A stretch of DNA of 64,000 nt from Penicillium oxalicum (Eukaryota; Ascomycota; Eurotiomycetes; Eurotiales; Aspergillaceae): contig NC_064653.1 in assembly GCF_001723175.1 (NCBI RefSeq), positions 1,054,001 through 1,118,000 on the forward strand, given 5' to 3'. The notes below the pieces were generated by a model, which saw nothing but the letters and a program-made list of their open reading frames with translations, did no database searches and was not told where the DNA came from. Made by a program: the position numbers and the translations under genes. Positions 11,744-23,400 of this stretch are shown piece by piece (position 1 is the first letter of the stretch; each line of letters starts with the position of its first letter).

Positions 11744-13864
11744 GGTGGTGGGTACTGGAAAGGAATGAAGCCCCTTGAGGAAATAAGGCGGGTCTCCGAG
11801 GTCACGGCCACAAGTACGAGGCGTGGGCAGATGAGACGGAGGGGGTTCCAGCAGGTACAGTACAATCACCGATCGAAAGAGATGAGACTGGAGAGGAAGA
11901 AAACCCAAGGAGGATGGGTGTAAATGGATGGAAAAGGGTCAAAAGGAAGTAGGACAGGAGGATGAGGAGGAGGGGGTGAAGAAGACAATATGGGGACTAG
12001 GATAGCTCGATCGTAATCGAGGGAAGATCGTCCCGGGATGCGCGTAATACGAACAAATAAGTACAAAGAAGTCAGAGGAGTGGAGGTCTCAATCCGACTT
12101 GGATGTGGATTAAATGACTCCGTTGGAGCTGAGAGGCCTTTGCCTGGGCGAGACCCTCCGTGCCGTTGTGTTTACCCAGTGGATTGCCATGGCAACACGG
12201 CCGCGCAGCCCGCGCCGCAATGACGCAAGAGCCTCCTCACGCCGCTTCGGTTGGCAGCTCGCCTCGGCCGTGCCTGGTCATCTCAGCGTGGTTTTGCTCC
12301 CGAACCTTCGGCCTCCGGATCTTTTTTTGGCTCCTCGGTCTCTCCGTGTGCCCCTCTTGTCCATCATTGCTCGTGGTGACCCCACTGTTCAGCTCTGCCT
12401 CTTCAGAAGGTGGAGATGGCGTGAGGATCAACTGGCAGGACGATGGTCCATCTCGAGTGTAACTGAAGGTAACAATCATGTGGACCTGTGGGAGATTGAT
12501 GACTTGCAGGCGTCTCCTCGGCATCTACTGTACGTGCTACCTAGTAAGCTACCAGACACTGGCGCCCTACTCCGATGGGATCTCCTCTCACAGTCTCCCC
12601 TCATGCTCAGAGAGATCGATGGCTGGGGCCCGCTCACCAAAACAAGTCATGGGGAGATTAGATCCAGATCGATGGAAGATACTGGCACACCGTGTGGCGC
12701 ACAAACAGGGCAGGCCAGTCAAAATGACCGAGTTCAGATCTCTTCCCGGCTCTGAGCCGGGCAATCTCCACTGCAACGTTGACGTCTGTCTAGTCCCTCG
12801 GAGGGGGGAGGGGGCTTGACTTTTATGAAACTCTCTCTCTCTCTCTCGCTAGTGGCTCCGTTGCATGAGGCTCATTATACCGACATACTACCCGCTACAA
12901 TTGAGTCTGGCATGGACTTGGTCAGTCACAACGGGCAGACGAGCCACAAAAGCACTGATAGAACAGAACAGGGCATCACCTCGAACAAATTTTTCGTGCC
13001 AAATATGTGGATTCTGTAAGATCGAATTATTCCTTCTCTCGTACCATCGATGCGACGAGTAGGATTGTTGGTAAAGTGGGATAGCTTTGTTGACTTGCCA
13101 AGAGAGATTGCTGAACCCCATGAAGATCCAAGCCACGCTTTTGGCGAATGAAATCAAGAGGCTGGACGAATACCTGCCTGCCAATCCTGTACAATATCCA
13201 TTGTTCACGTAACGGCCGTCAGTGAAGGTCGGCGAATGGCGTAACTATACAACTTGTGGACCCTTGACCAGAAAGTCACTGCCTAGTACTTCATTCCAAC
13301 CTTCAGTATTGCCTAAAGTAGTAGGTAGTTAAGGACATACTACCTGCGTACTCCTATGCCACCATTTAAGCCACCTCAGCACGTGGTATACTCCAGATTA
13401 TCCTGAGCTGTGCCTCGGCGGTATGCTGACATGCTGGCCAGCTGTGAAGGCCGGGGCCCCGGCTTTGACCTGCCCGTTCCAGTTGCAACAAGATGAACTT
13501 CTAATTGGACTGTCATGATTGAGGGGTGACTAAGCCCACACATGCGGATGACGGGTGAATGCGCGCCTCGACTGGCCGCACCCGCGACCATCAGGGGAAT
13601 AGAGCCGGGGATTCGACTACGATCTTCAGATGTCTTGATCCACCACTCGTCCTCGGTTTTCCCCCCCCCCAAAGACCTTCGAGGCACAGCACTCCCGGTC
13701 TCGAGTCCGACGAATCGATACCTGGTCTATCTTCTTTCACCAATAGATCCTCTCTATGTTTTGCCGTTGAGTCGCGCCGCATTCACATTTCTTCGCCGCG
13801 GGCATCGGCCTGTCATTGTATGGAGACCCGCTCACTGGCACACTCGGATCAATAAAACTACACG
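11744..13864. promoter_or_regulatory. Divergent intergenic region between rho4 and the LCB phosphatase gene
   Basis: These 2.1 kb separate two outward-reading genes and should hold both promoters and leaders. A CT dinucleotide run lies near 12833-12850. A + strand frame at 12114-12755 (213 codons) is open, but its protein is featureless and Arg/Leu/Ser-rich, so I do not call it. I see no motif specific enough to name. Confidence 0.45.
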
Positions 13865-15782
13865 ATGGCGGGATTGAAGGAGGCAAAAGATCAACCAGAT
13901 GCTGGATTGAGGAGTTTGAATCACTGTACGTATCGAGACTGGTCAGCGCCTGCGCAGGGGACACTGGCACGCGCGCGCCGCGACAAGTCAATCCGATCGC
14001 TGTGAGATGGACCTCTCACACCTCATAGATGCCAATTCATTGCCGCTCTGGCGCTACTGGCCACGACAGAAACTGATTCCCCTCGTCCGTTATGAGACAC
14101 CGTACCTCGCATGGCTGCAAGAGAAGATGCGCACCCCGGCGCTGGACTCATACTTCGCATTCACGGCGAACCTCGGCACACACACTTTCTTCATGGTCTT
14201 TCTACCTTTCCTGTTCTGGTGTGGTCATACCAGCCTGGGTCGAGGGTATGTACCCTTCCTCGAAAGTGGCTCAACAGTGGTGAGAGTGAAAACAGCTTTG
14301 TCGGGTCACTGATCGCGTGATGGCTTCCCTAGGCTTGTGCACATCCTCGCGGCCGGCGTCTTTATCAGTGGATTTATCAAGGACTTGCTCTGTCTACCCC
14401 GACCTTTATCTCCTCCCCTCCAGCGGATCACCATGTCTGGCTCTGCTGCACTTGAATACGGATTTCCTTCCACGCATTCCACCAACGCCGTGTCCGTGGC
14501 GGTCTACGCGCTGGCGCTGCTGAAATCGCCCGATTCGACCGTGCCCTCGCAAACGAACTTCATCTTGCAGATTGTCACATATCTCTACGTGACTTCCATC
14601 GTCATCGGGCGACTGTACTGCGGCATGCATGGCTTTTTCGATGTGGTCATTGGGTGCCTGCTCGGTGCGTTGATTGGCCTGGCCCAATTCAGCTACGGCC
14701 CTGCCTTTGATGAGTATATATTATCGGCGACGTGGGTGGAGATCCTGGTCATCCCGACTGTCATCCTCATCCTCGTCCGTATCCACCCCGAACCAGCAGA
14801 TGATTGTCCATGCTTCGATGATAGCGTTGCGTTTGCGGGGGTTTGGCTCGGAGTCGATGTGGGCTCATGGTATTTTACAACGTCCAGTCTCGCATGGGCG
14901 GATCCTCTGCCTGGAACAATTCCGTACAGTTACCAGCGTCTTGGTCTCTTGGGCACGGTGATCCGCCTCGTGGTCGGGGTTTTGTGTGTTTTCGCCTGGC
15001 GAGAGTTTACCAAGCCAACGTTGCTGCGTATCCTTCCGCCTGTCTTCCGAAGCCTTGAGAAAGTGGGCCTGCTTCTACCCCGTCGATTCTTTACTACGGC
15101 TTCGTGAGTGTTCTAGATGAGACATCGTGTGCGTTTTGATCCGAGAGGGCGCTTACTTACCAACATTGTAGGCGGTACACCACTATTCCCCCGAACTTGA
15201 AGGACGACGAGGTATTTCCAAATATCTCAGACATTCCATCTTTCATCACGACCATACGTCATCCTCGCCGCCGAGCAGTGTCGGTTGGTCCTCAGTCTGA
15301 GGCCGACGCCTACGAAGCCCTTGCCTACCGGGAAAAGCGGAGACGCGAAAGCCTGTCGGGGGGAAACCAGGATCCTCTCGCGGATGACACTCGCAGTGCA
15401 AACGGTAGACCAGCGCTGAACCGAAAACCGTCCAAGCTGGATCATTACGAGGAAATGATGGGCACCGTCAGCTCCGGTGCGGCCAACGGCGTGGCTAATT
15501 CGAACATACCACAATCGGCATATCTTTCCCCCGCTGCGAATGCCGGTACTGGCCCCGCCGATGCGAGAGAGGTCTTCTCGCAGATCAAAAAGCCTCGTGT
15601 GCGTTATGATGTGGAGGTGGTGACCAAATTGGTTGTGTATGCGGGTATGAACTTGCGAACCCTCACATCACATCCTCACGAGCCGTCAATTCTGACTTAC
15701 TTTTCCTGCAGGAATTCCTTGGGTGGTCATTAATGTGGCCCCTCCCGTTTTTCAATTCATCGGCTTCGGTGTTTCCTCTTAA
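13865..15782 (+). CDS. lcb3: Sphingoid long-chain base-1-phosphate phosphatase (PAP2 family, Lcb3-like)
   Basis: This encodes a 530-residue ER membrane phosphatase expected to dephosphorylate dihydrosphingosine/phytosphingosine 1-phosphate in sphingolipid turnover. Five exons are read: 13865-13925, 14029-14245, 14333-15103, 15172-15644 and 15712-15782. The phases agree throughout. The first exon gives MAGLKEAKDQPDAGLRSLNH and joins across an intron to the RYWPRQ segment. The three PAP2 motifs are visible: K109-x6-R116-P117, the PSTHS box at 138-142 with His141, and R186-x5-H192-x3-D196. Several hydrophobic segments surround them. A polar Ser/Arg-rich insert of about 150 residues lies near the C-terminus before a final hydrophobic stretch. 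Family assignment is firm. The exact lipid substrate is inferred from the Lcb3/Ysr3 relatives. Confidence 0.92.
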
Positions 15783-17429
15783 TGAATAATGAGCCTTACG
15801 CTCTCAGAGGGAGACATTGATTCCGATGTCTCCAGTCCAATGACCTTTGCTCTGGGGACAAGTTCCCCTTCGAGATTGATCCCGAGAGTACATATAAATC
15901 GGATCGAGCCAAACAAGGCATCGCGCCGACATCTTATATCTGGACCCTCCACCCTTTACCCGTCATACAGGTCTGCGCCATAATTCATATGGCGCGTGTC
16001 CGACCGGCCTGGGTCATTCAGGGACAATGTCCGCTATGACCCACTAACCTACCTGGCCATTAGACTGGCCGCCTTGCATTAATTTGCTTTTCCTCCCAAC
16101 CTGAGCATCCGTATTTTTTTGGTTCCTGGCTCTTTGTTTCCGCTGGCTTTTCTTCAAGCGCTGACTGTGTCAGCTGGGAGCATCATATCAATTACGATGG
16201 CGAACCTTGAGATTAGCTAGTGTATGATGGACAATCCATTATTCTGCGGGGCTTCATGACAAATCCAATCTTCACCTCTCCCCTAGTTGTAATCCTTAGC
16301 TATCACATAGCGGCCTGCTTCTTCAGAGATCTAGGTCTTTCGTGGAGTGGGTCTGGTCGCGGGCATCTCTCTTCTCTCAATGTATACTGTAATATTGGGA
16401 CCTGTGATTTACTACATCCGGTTAGTTTTGCCGTTCCAGGCCTAGCACCCCAATACACTGTTTTGTCACTTCTCCCCCCATCGCTCCGACATAAAAGACA
16501 ACGCCTGCCCTCTCGACCTCACTTTCCCTTCCTCTCCCTCCCTTCTACTCCTCTATCTTGCACTCATCGCCGCCCCCTTTCTTCCATTCCGGCTCCCACC
16601 GACCATTGCGCCTTGGCTTTCAGCCCGACGCACTACCCCTTTCATTTCACCGGAGATGCCGCTCGAGACGAGGCCCAGCTCGTTCTCTCCGATGAAATGG
16701 AGCAGTCGCCCTGCAACAGAATCGCTGGGATGATCTAGCTCGCAGCTGCATTGGTGTGATTTCGTGTCGATGCTTCTACTCCTGTCTAAATCATCACGCT
16801 ACGAGCTATCTAGGTCTACCTCGAATAGTGCGCCTTGCTCATCTCTGAGCCCGCTGCCCTCTTTCGTATCTGCAAAATGCTAATATGCATTCGATGCCGC
16901 ATGCTCCGCTCTGTCCGCCCCATCCGAGGTTACATTGCACAGCCCCGGCGTCACAGAATGGCTCGCGGTTTGCTGGTCACAAATACCACGGTTGTCGTCA
17001 TCGTCGGTTTCTCTGGTTTCTCTACATCCAGTCGAAAAATCTTCGAAATTCCAGCCCAGTCATGTGAGCCAATAGCACAAATACCGCACCCTGAACTCAG
17101 TCGATGCTGCATCTTCCCCAATGCCGGTACTGCGGCTGCGAAACCATGCCACGATCACGCCGTCACCTACCGAACGGGCTATTAATGGGCTGATGAGAGG
17201 GCATGCATCATATGGGGCAACAAGGAGCGTAGCGTGAGTGCAGATGGACTATAGCCCGTGGTTATGGGGATGTGAAACCTGCGTGGCCTCCGGTTCCTGG
17301 ATGCAATGGTCTGGATTGCAAGGGCTTGTCGGGATCGTCTGCGTTGTGTTGAAGGAGGATTCCGCTCACAGGCGACTCCGGACTACCCAATTCTGACTAT
17401 GATCGCCCAGACGCCTCGCAGAAGTACAA
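15783..17429. other. Non-coding interval with an orphan promoter-like stretch
   Basis: No supported gene. Around 16480-16650 there is a TATA-like catAAAAG followed by a long C/T-rich tract, the usual look of a fungal core promoter and leader. The following ATG at about 16656 opens only a short frame. It could be a decayed or truncated gene, or a promoter cut off by the repeats that follow. Confidence 0.35.
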
Positions 17430-18120
17430 GAACTAACTAGCCACAGCGAAGTACCAACTAGCCACTGTGGAGGACCAACCAGCCCCTCTCGGCGATGGAG
17501 AATCAACCCAGCCAACATCTCAAGTTCTTAACTAAATGGGTGGATAATCGGCCATGCGGCGTCCTCGATGGTAGTTAAAGATAGAACTGCGACAGGCCAA
17601 GCTAAAATTGCATTCTCTGGTCATTAAACTACTTTAGTTTTAATACTCATCCCCGTGATACACGTGATTCCATTAGTACCAAAACTCGAGGAGGAAGCTT
17701 CTGGGGCCTGCGTGGCCCAAATTGGATCGTGGTTTTAATACCACTAGGGTCTCATGACTGTAGTTTTAATACTAATGGGATTTTGATACTAACGTGATTT
17801 TAATACTACCGTCAAGGTTTATTAAATCGCAGTTGATATTTCATGTTCCTCTTCCGGGGGACCGCGAGGCCAAAATTAGACTTACGATTAGAGGGTCGCT
17901 ATCCGCTGTAGACCCGCTGCAGTAGAATATCCGTGCCCTCATGTTTACGGAATGGCTACGAGAACACGCTAACCAGTGAGGGGGTTAGAAAATTAGCCAG
18001 GTGAGAAATTTCGACAGGGAGAATATTCGGAGAGGGGGGAAAATCAGGGAGAGGAAATATTAGCCAGGTTGGAAAATTCGAGAGGGGAGAATATTAGCTA
18101 CTGGGGAATATTTGATGACT
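17430..18120. repeat. Degenerate short-repeat, AT-richer block
   Basis: Imperfect tandem units built on aactagccac occur at about 17431-17510. The motif TTTTAATAC recurs near 17638, 17733, 17764 and 17798. From about 17985 to 18115 variants of gagaatatta/gagagggg alternate. There is no coding potential. The block immediately precedes the TIR element and looks like decayed repeat sequence, possibly altered by repeat-induced point mutation, although I cannot measure that here. Confidence 0.5.
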
Positions 18121-18234
18121 AGAAATTCACGTCCTTTGAATTTTAGCACTATGTGAATTTTCATGTTGGTTAAAATTCGCTGTCCGGGAAAAATCCTGTC
18201 TTTCGGTTTTAACCTGGAGATAGGCAGGCTTGGC

Positions 18235-18354
18235 GTGGAATCCTACCATGCCGTTGCTCACTGGTTAATCCATTAGGCCCAAAGGTCTAAGCCAAACCAT
18301 CTGTTAGGATGGTTTGTCCTGCAACAGTATTTATAGACGGTTTGGTCCCGCATG
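18235..18354 (+). repeat. Left terminal inverted repeat
   Basis: This is the left arm of the inverted repeat. Its outer 92 bases differ from the right arm at five positions. Four of the five are C/T or A/G transitions and one is a C/A change. Similarity weakens after base 92 and ends at the shared gtcccgcatg. Confidence 0.85.
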
Positions 18355-19006
18355 TCTTCCTACATGCGCTCTGGGACCACAGGCGTCGAATAGCGCCCAC
18401 GCAGTGCCAAGACGTTAGCCTGCGTGCTAACAGTATGGGCGTTTCGCCGATGTATAGCAAAGTATACTTCTCCAGCGTAAAGCAGAAAGGAAAACTTCGT
18501 ATTATCACATTTTCAGTGACTATAACATCCAATCGGCTCAGAGATAACGGAACCGAAATTAGAACATTGGCGTGAGGAGAGAGTGGAAGACTCAACTTGG
18601 ATCAGTCAGCAAGAGAACACTTAGCTACTCCAAAGTGGAGAAAGGAGTACATAGCAGCTAACTAATGAGAACAGGGATCCCTAATTTTCGGTTAACCTGA
18701 GAATTAGTTGCCATACGCTCATATATTCCAGCGAGAGTTCATTTTTGCGATCCAGGGGCCTAATAGCGATATACTCTCAATGGTATTTGCATGCATGAAG
18801 CGAAAAACAGATTTTTTTTCTATGCCCTAGCACTCAAGGCGAGAATCAAGGTGATAACCAATAATCAATAATAAAGGAAGGCCAGATAGATACAAAACTG
18901 CATAGACAATATGATTTCAAGCCATAGATTCCATCACTCTATTCTTTTGCCATACCTTACGGAGGTCCTTTTTACTTCTTGCAATTGATGTTGGACGGTA
19001 GGAGCC

Positions 19007-19288
19007 CTAATAGGAGTCAGGAAAGTTCAAGCTACCGGAAAGTTTAGAGAGACCGAGAGAACATACTAATTGAGACCTAAGGAATGACCAAAATCCCGAT
19101 GAGTCTGCTGAGAAAATATATACTTCTCCTGACTCTCGAATCCGTATGCCCAAGCAGACATCCGCCCCACACATGTCGCTATACTGTTGCAACTTATTTT
19201 CTAGGGTATTCTTCCGCCGGTCTCTTTTCTGTCGAATTGATTTCTTCGTACTAGAAACCTTCGATGGTTCGCGAAGAGTCTCCGCCAT
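19007..19288 (-). CDS. Small MADS-box-like protein (93 aa) inside the TIR element
   Basis: This is an intronless ORF of 93 codons, starting at the ATG at 19288 (MAETLREPSK). The frame is open further upstream to 19381. The centre resembles the second half of a MADS box. A basic KRDRRK helix start is followed by an amphipathic helix, then CGADVCLGIRIRESGEVYIF. This matches the family pattern C-x-A-x-V-x-L-x-I, a turn with Gly, then Y-x-F, which in MADS proteins forms the beta strands and contributes to DNA binding and dimerisation. The classical N-terminal arm is shortened or diverged. Its position within the inverted repeats suggests it is carried or was captured by the element. It could be functional, a decayed copy, or chance. 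Family assignment is by eye. Confidence 0.5.
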   Translation of the reverse strand: MAETLREPSKVSSTKKSIRQKRDRRKNTLENKLQQYSDMCGADVCLGIRIRESGEVYIFSADSSGFWSFLRSQLVCSLGLSKLSGSLNFPDSY

Positions 19289-19630
19289 CACGATTGAGAG
19301 ATAAAGAGTTCGGGTTACAAAAGGGAACATCAAGTTCAATGCTACGTATTTATAGGAAGTACTGGGGATGAAAAAGGGCAAATGAGAAAATGACCAAATG
19401 CGAAAATGCGAAAAACCGAAATTTTGCCTTTTGGTTCCTCAAAAGCCACGATGTGGCACCGTAATCTCTCAGGGTAAACGACCACGGTCTTGCCTCCATG
19501 ATTGAGTGGCATAGCATGCGAATCTAGCTGTTCTCTCCACAATATCAGAAGGTGAGTCGGAGGTGAGCTTGAGGCGAAGATAAGGAGGGCATGTGTGGTC
19601 CCGGAAGGATGTGGCCGTCCTCGGATATTG

Positions 19631-19749
19631 CATGCGGGACTACTCATATATATAGACCGTTGCAAGACAAGCCATCCTAACAGATAGTTTGGCTTAGACC
19701 TTTTGGCCTAATGGATTAACCAGTGAGCAACGGCATGGTAGGATTCCAC
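19631..19749 (-). repeat. Right terminal inverted repeat
   Basis: This is the right arm, the reverse complement of 18235-18354 with five mismatches in the outer 92 bases. It ends ...ggattccac at 19749. Confidence 0.85.
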
Positions 19750-20492
19750 ATAGTAATTGGAGCTGCAGACGCTAGACGCCTCTCTCATGCTGTTGGTCCA
19801 GGTCAAACAAGCTAACCAATCAGCTTTGACTGATCAGTCATCCTCAAACCTAACTGGCTGATTATAGGTTGAATCGTCCAGAACACGTTCTTGGCCCCCT
19901 ACGACTTCCAAAACGGACCCCTGCAACCAAAGAGGATACGTATACTATCAAAGTGGATGCCTGTGATTACTAAAGCGGTACCTACGAGGAACTACTAAAC
20001 GGCTCACTGGAGCACTGCGACACGCTTTTTATTCTGAGACACATTTGTGCGACACCCTTTTAATTCTATTTCCGATATAGCTCATGAATCATATGAGCTC
20101 CGCTCCTCTTAACCCTTTTTGAGAATCCCCACCAGGCACACAGGATGGCAACGGTTGCTTCTATCCTCTAGTCTTTCTTGCGCCAGGACTGTCGACTGTC
20201 GAGTGGCAGATTGCTTCTCGTTAACGCTTCAGGAACTTCTATATGTAAACGCTACGATGAGGAAATATATCCGGACAATAGTCTTCTATGACAACCTAGT
20301 GTCTGTAGAGTACCTGTAGAGTACCAACAGCTTCCAGAGACTGTTATTATACAAAATCTCCGATAAGGGAAGACTTTCCTGGAACCGGCGGGACTGTAGG
20401 CTCTGGCAAGATTGGAATGTAGGAAAGCGAAGATGACCGGCTAATAATATGGGCTCTTGTGTGCGCGAGTCCAACCTCTGCTCGCTAGGAGG
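19750..20492. other. Intergenic sequence between TIR element and the GH55-LysM gene
   Basis: I see no gene. The right part is the 3' flank of the GH55-LysM gene. Short ORFs here are unrecognised. Confidence 0.5.
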
Positions 20493-23400
20493 CTATGATG
20501 CACTGGCGCCACTACCCGTATTAGTGAGCGTATCATTCCACGTATATATAGGGCCAGCACAGTACGTCTTCCCAATCTGCAGGCTCTCTGAACAATGAGT
20601 ACTATTCAAAGATGGGTTGACCATGACGAACAAACCATGCGTGATGCTCTCCAATCCACAGATCCCAACACAGGTCTCATTGGCCACAGCCTCGTGCCAG
20701 CGGCCACAATTCTGGGTTGTGCCCTCGGCCAAGGAGGCATTCGATGGCGGCGCAACGTAGTTATAGACATATCCGTTCGCCTTTGTCGGAGTAGTTGAAT
20801 CCGTGCCAGCGGTTGCATTTGTGTGCGTACCACCGGGCGGCGAGAGACAGAGATTCTTGCCGTAGATTTTGCTCGCAACCTGCAAGTTGTCGCAGTCGAA
20901 CGATATCCACGGGTTATATTTACGAAGATCTCCATTCGCAAGTGAAAAGGCGGTTTCAATTGCTGTGCAGTTGTCCGACGGTTCGAGGGAGTATGTCGCT
21001 TCGCATGTTGGGGGAAGGCAAAGCTTGAGCGCCGCCTTCATGGAACTGCAACTCAGAATTTGCTTTTGATTGCCCATGTACAGCGATGCAGAAGAGATAC
21101 TGTTGGCTTCTGCGATAGAGGTGCAAGTGTCACCGGTCACTGTTGTGTAGTACTTCTCTGAAAGGCAGAAGTCGGGTTCTTCGTCGATTGTGGCCCAAGG
21201 GATCTCGAGAATGTCGGTCGGTCCGGAGAGGCCACAGCGTTTGTTGATGGTTTCTAAAACCCCTTGGTAATAGTCATCATACATGGAATAGGGGGTTTGT
21301 TGCATCATCTGAAGGCGGGTCGTGTAACAGTGAGAACAGATCTCGCTTTGAGGCATCTCTTCGGTGGTTTGAACCAGAGTAAAGCCATCAATCACAGCTG
21401 AACAGAAAGAAAATCAGTGAACTGGATTAATTTTCGGGATCCGATATCACCATCGGGCTCTCATAAGAGGCCGTATAAGGCCAGGCAGTTGAGGTTACAT
21501 TCCATGAAGATTCGGAAAATCAGAGAAATCGAGCAAGAGCCACGCACCGTTGCAGTATTTGTCCGAATTCTTGTCCTTCATGCACGTTTCGTTGTAACCA
21601 GCCCACACCCGACCACCGTATAACTCCGGGGGAGAGCCATTGATTTTGTACCCAGCACAGTTGTGTTGGACCAATGTGAACCAGTCCCTTAAACTCTCGC
21701 CACAGCTAGTATCACAGACGAGATCAGTCAGAGTGTCGTTGCCAAGAGAGCCATGCCAAGAGCGGGACATCATGCTTTGTGCAAAAGAATCGCATTTGAT
21801 CGTTGCGACCAGCGATGTCCTGCAAGAATCTGGCAGATCAAGATTTTCGAGGTTGGCAGATGTGTAGATAGACCAGCCAGGGAACTTTCGTTCTCCAATG
21901 GTCATATCTAATCCACCTATCCAAACGAGAATTGATGAAAGGAGACCATTGAGATTATCCTTGGCGTAAGTTGGGACGCCTTGGAAAGGAGTAACCATCT
22001 CCACGATCGCTCTGGTGCATAGATTATAAATCCAAAGATCGACACTTTGCTCGATTTCAAAGGCCCTTTGCTGACAGCTGTTGGTGTTGAGACATGTCTG
22101 TGAGTAGTCTGAGTACCAGCTATAGAGACCACTGCCCAGGATCCAGATACTAGCGGAATCAACGATGCGGAGAGCCCAAGAGACAGCACATGAGACAGAG
22201 TCTGAGTCGCAATTGGCAAATGTGGGATCATGAGGGAATTTTCCTGGTTTAAATGGAGCAGGAGCCAGAGGAACAGGCTGGTAGTACGGCGACTCTGTTT
22301 GAATCATTCCCATGACTATCCTCCTCGCACCGGAGAGCTGATACTGGTAGAGTGTGGAATGCTCTGAGGCAGTACCATACAGCCATGCGAGTTGACTCTC
22401 AATGAGAATGCCACGGGCTGCATAGACGTCAATTTGGTCTTGCGTGCTCTCGTCCAGATCGTGATCTGCGACCCAGACCCATATGTTCTCCATATACGCC
22501 GTTGATGACGGCGTCAGGTGAAGAAGGAGAGAGGCAGCAATACAGTCGGAATTGACTTTGTCTGACTGCTTCGGACATTGGGCCTTTTGGAGCTGGGATC
22601 CGATGGCTCCCCCAATGCGAATATGGGAGTCCCACATTGCAGCAGATCCTTTAACGGACTGCTCAACGTTCCATTCCACAAGAACCACACCAGCCGTAGG
22701 ACCAGAGACAGTGAAAAGCATATCTTGGATCTCGACAATGCCAACGTCGCCTTTGGCTCCGACTTGAACAGCCACGTGGGGATTATCGACATCAGAAAAC
22801 TGTGCGCCTGTCGCCATGATCTGTGACCAAGCCTGCCCGATGATGCGTGAGCCGACCGGAACCCGTAGCGTATCATGAATTTTGTAGACGCCGAAAGGGA
22901 AGTAGACAACCGAAGAAAGGTTGGCCGCGTAGGAGAGGATGTTGTTGAGTACCACGGTGTCATCAGTAGTCCCGTCACCCTTTGCGCCAAAATCCTTGAC
23001 ATTGACGATGTCGCGTGCCGTGAGAGATTCATATTGTGGTCGGCGACGTGTGAACAGATTGGACTTGACATAAGCTTGAGTTCCCAGCAGTGTGTCATCC
23101 ATGTTCCCTTTAAGGATATCTTGCCCGGAGACAAAGGATCCCTGGCCTCCCGCATCAGTGATCATCCCAAAGCCCCAGGCATCTTTGAGAACTTCATTTC
23201 CTCCCGCCAGAAGGACTTGGTTTTTGACAGAGTCTATGATGGCGGTTTTGACATTGAAGAATCCCACATTCTTCAGGAAGAGAGACGTTGAATTCTCCGC
23301 ATAGAGAGACGTTATGATACCATTGGGTGTGTTTGCAATGATAGCATCGGCCAGGACCAGAGAGCCAACACCTTGTCCGGTACTCCCGGGACCGCCTGCC

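Larger units (their letters stand above)
18235..19749. mobile_element. Long-TIR DNA element, about 1.5 kb, enclosing a MADS-like ORF
   Basis: The two ends are inverted copies of each other, starting gtggaatcctacc on both sides. The outer 92 bases match at 87 positions, and similarity continues to about 119 bases (shared gtcccgcatg). The element carries no recognisable transposase, so if it is a transposon it is non-autonomous. I found no convincing target-site duplication next to the ends as drawn, so the true ends or the mechanism remain open. Inside it, on the minus strand, lies a small ORF resembling a MADS box. The alternative is an ancient inverted duplication rather than a transposon. 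Confidence 0.65.

Noticed and set aside
12114..12755. 213-codon + strand ORF
   Set aside because: Featureless Arg/Ser/Leu-rich product, no splice context and no family resemblance; several frames are open here at once.
16220..17185. 172- and 116-codon + strand ORFs
   Set aside because: They run through promoter-like C/T-rich sequence, lack any recognisable domain and have no consistent exon structure.
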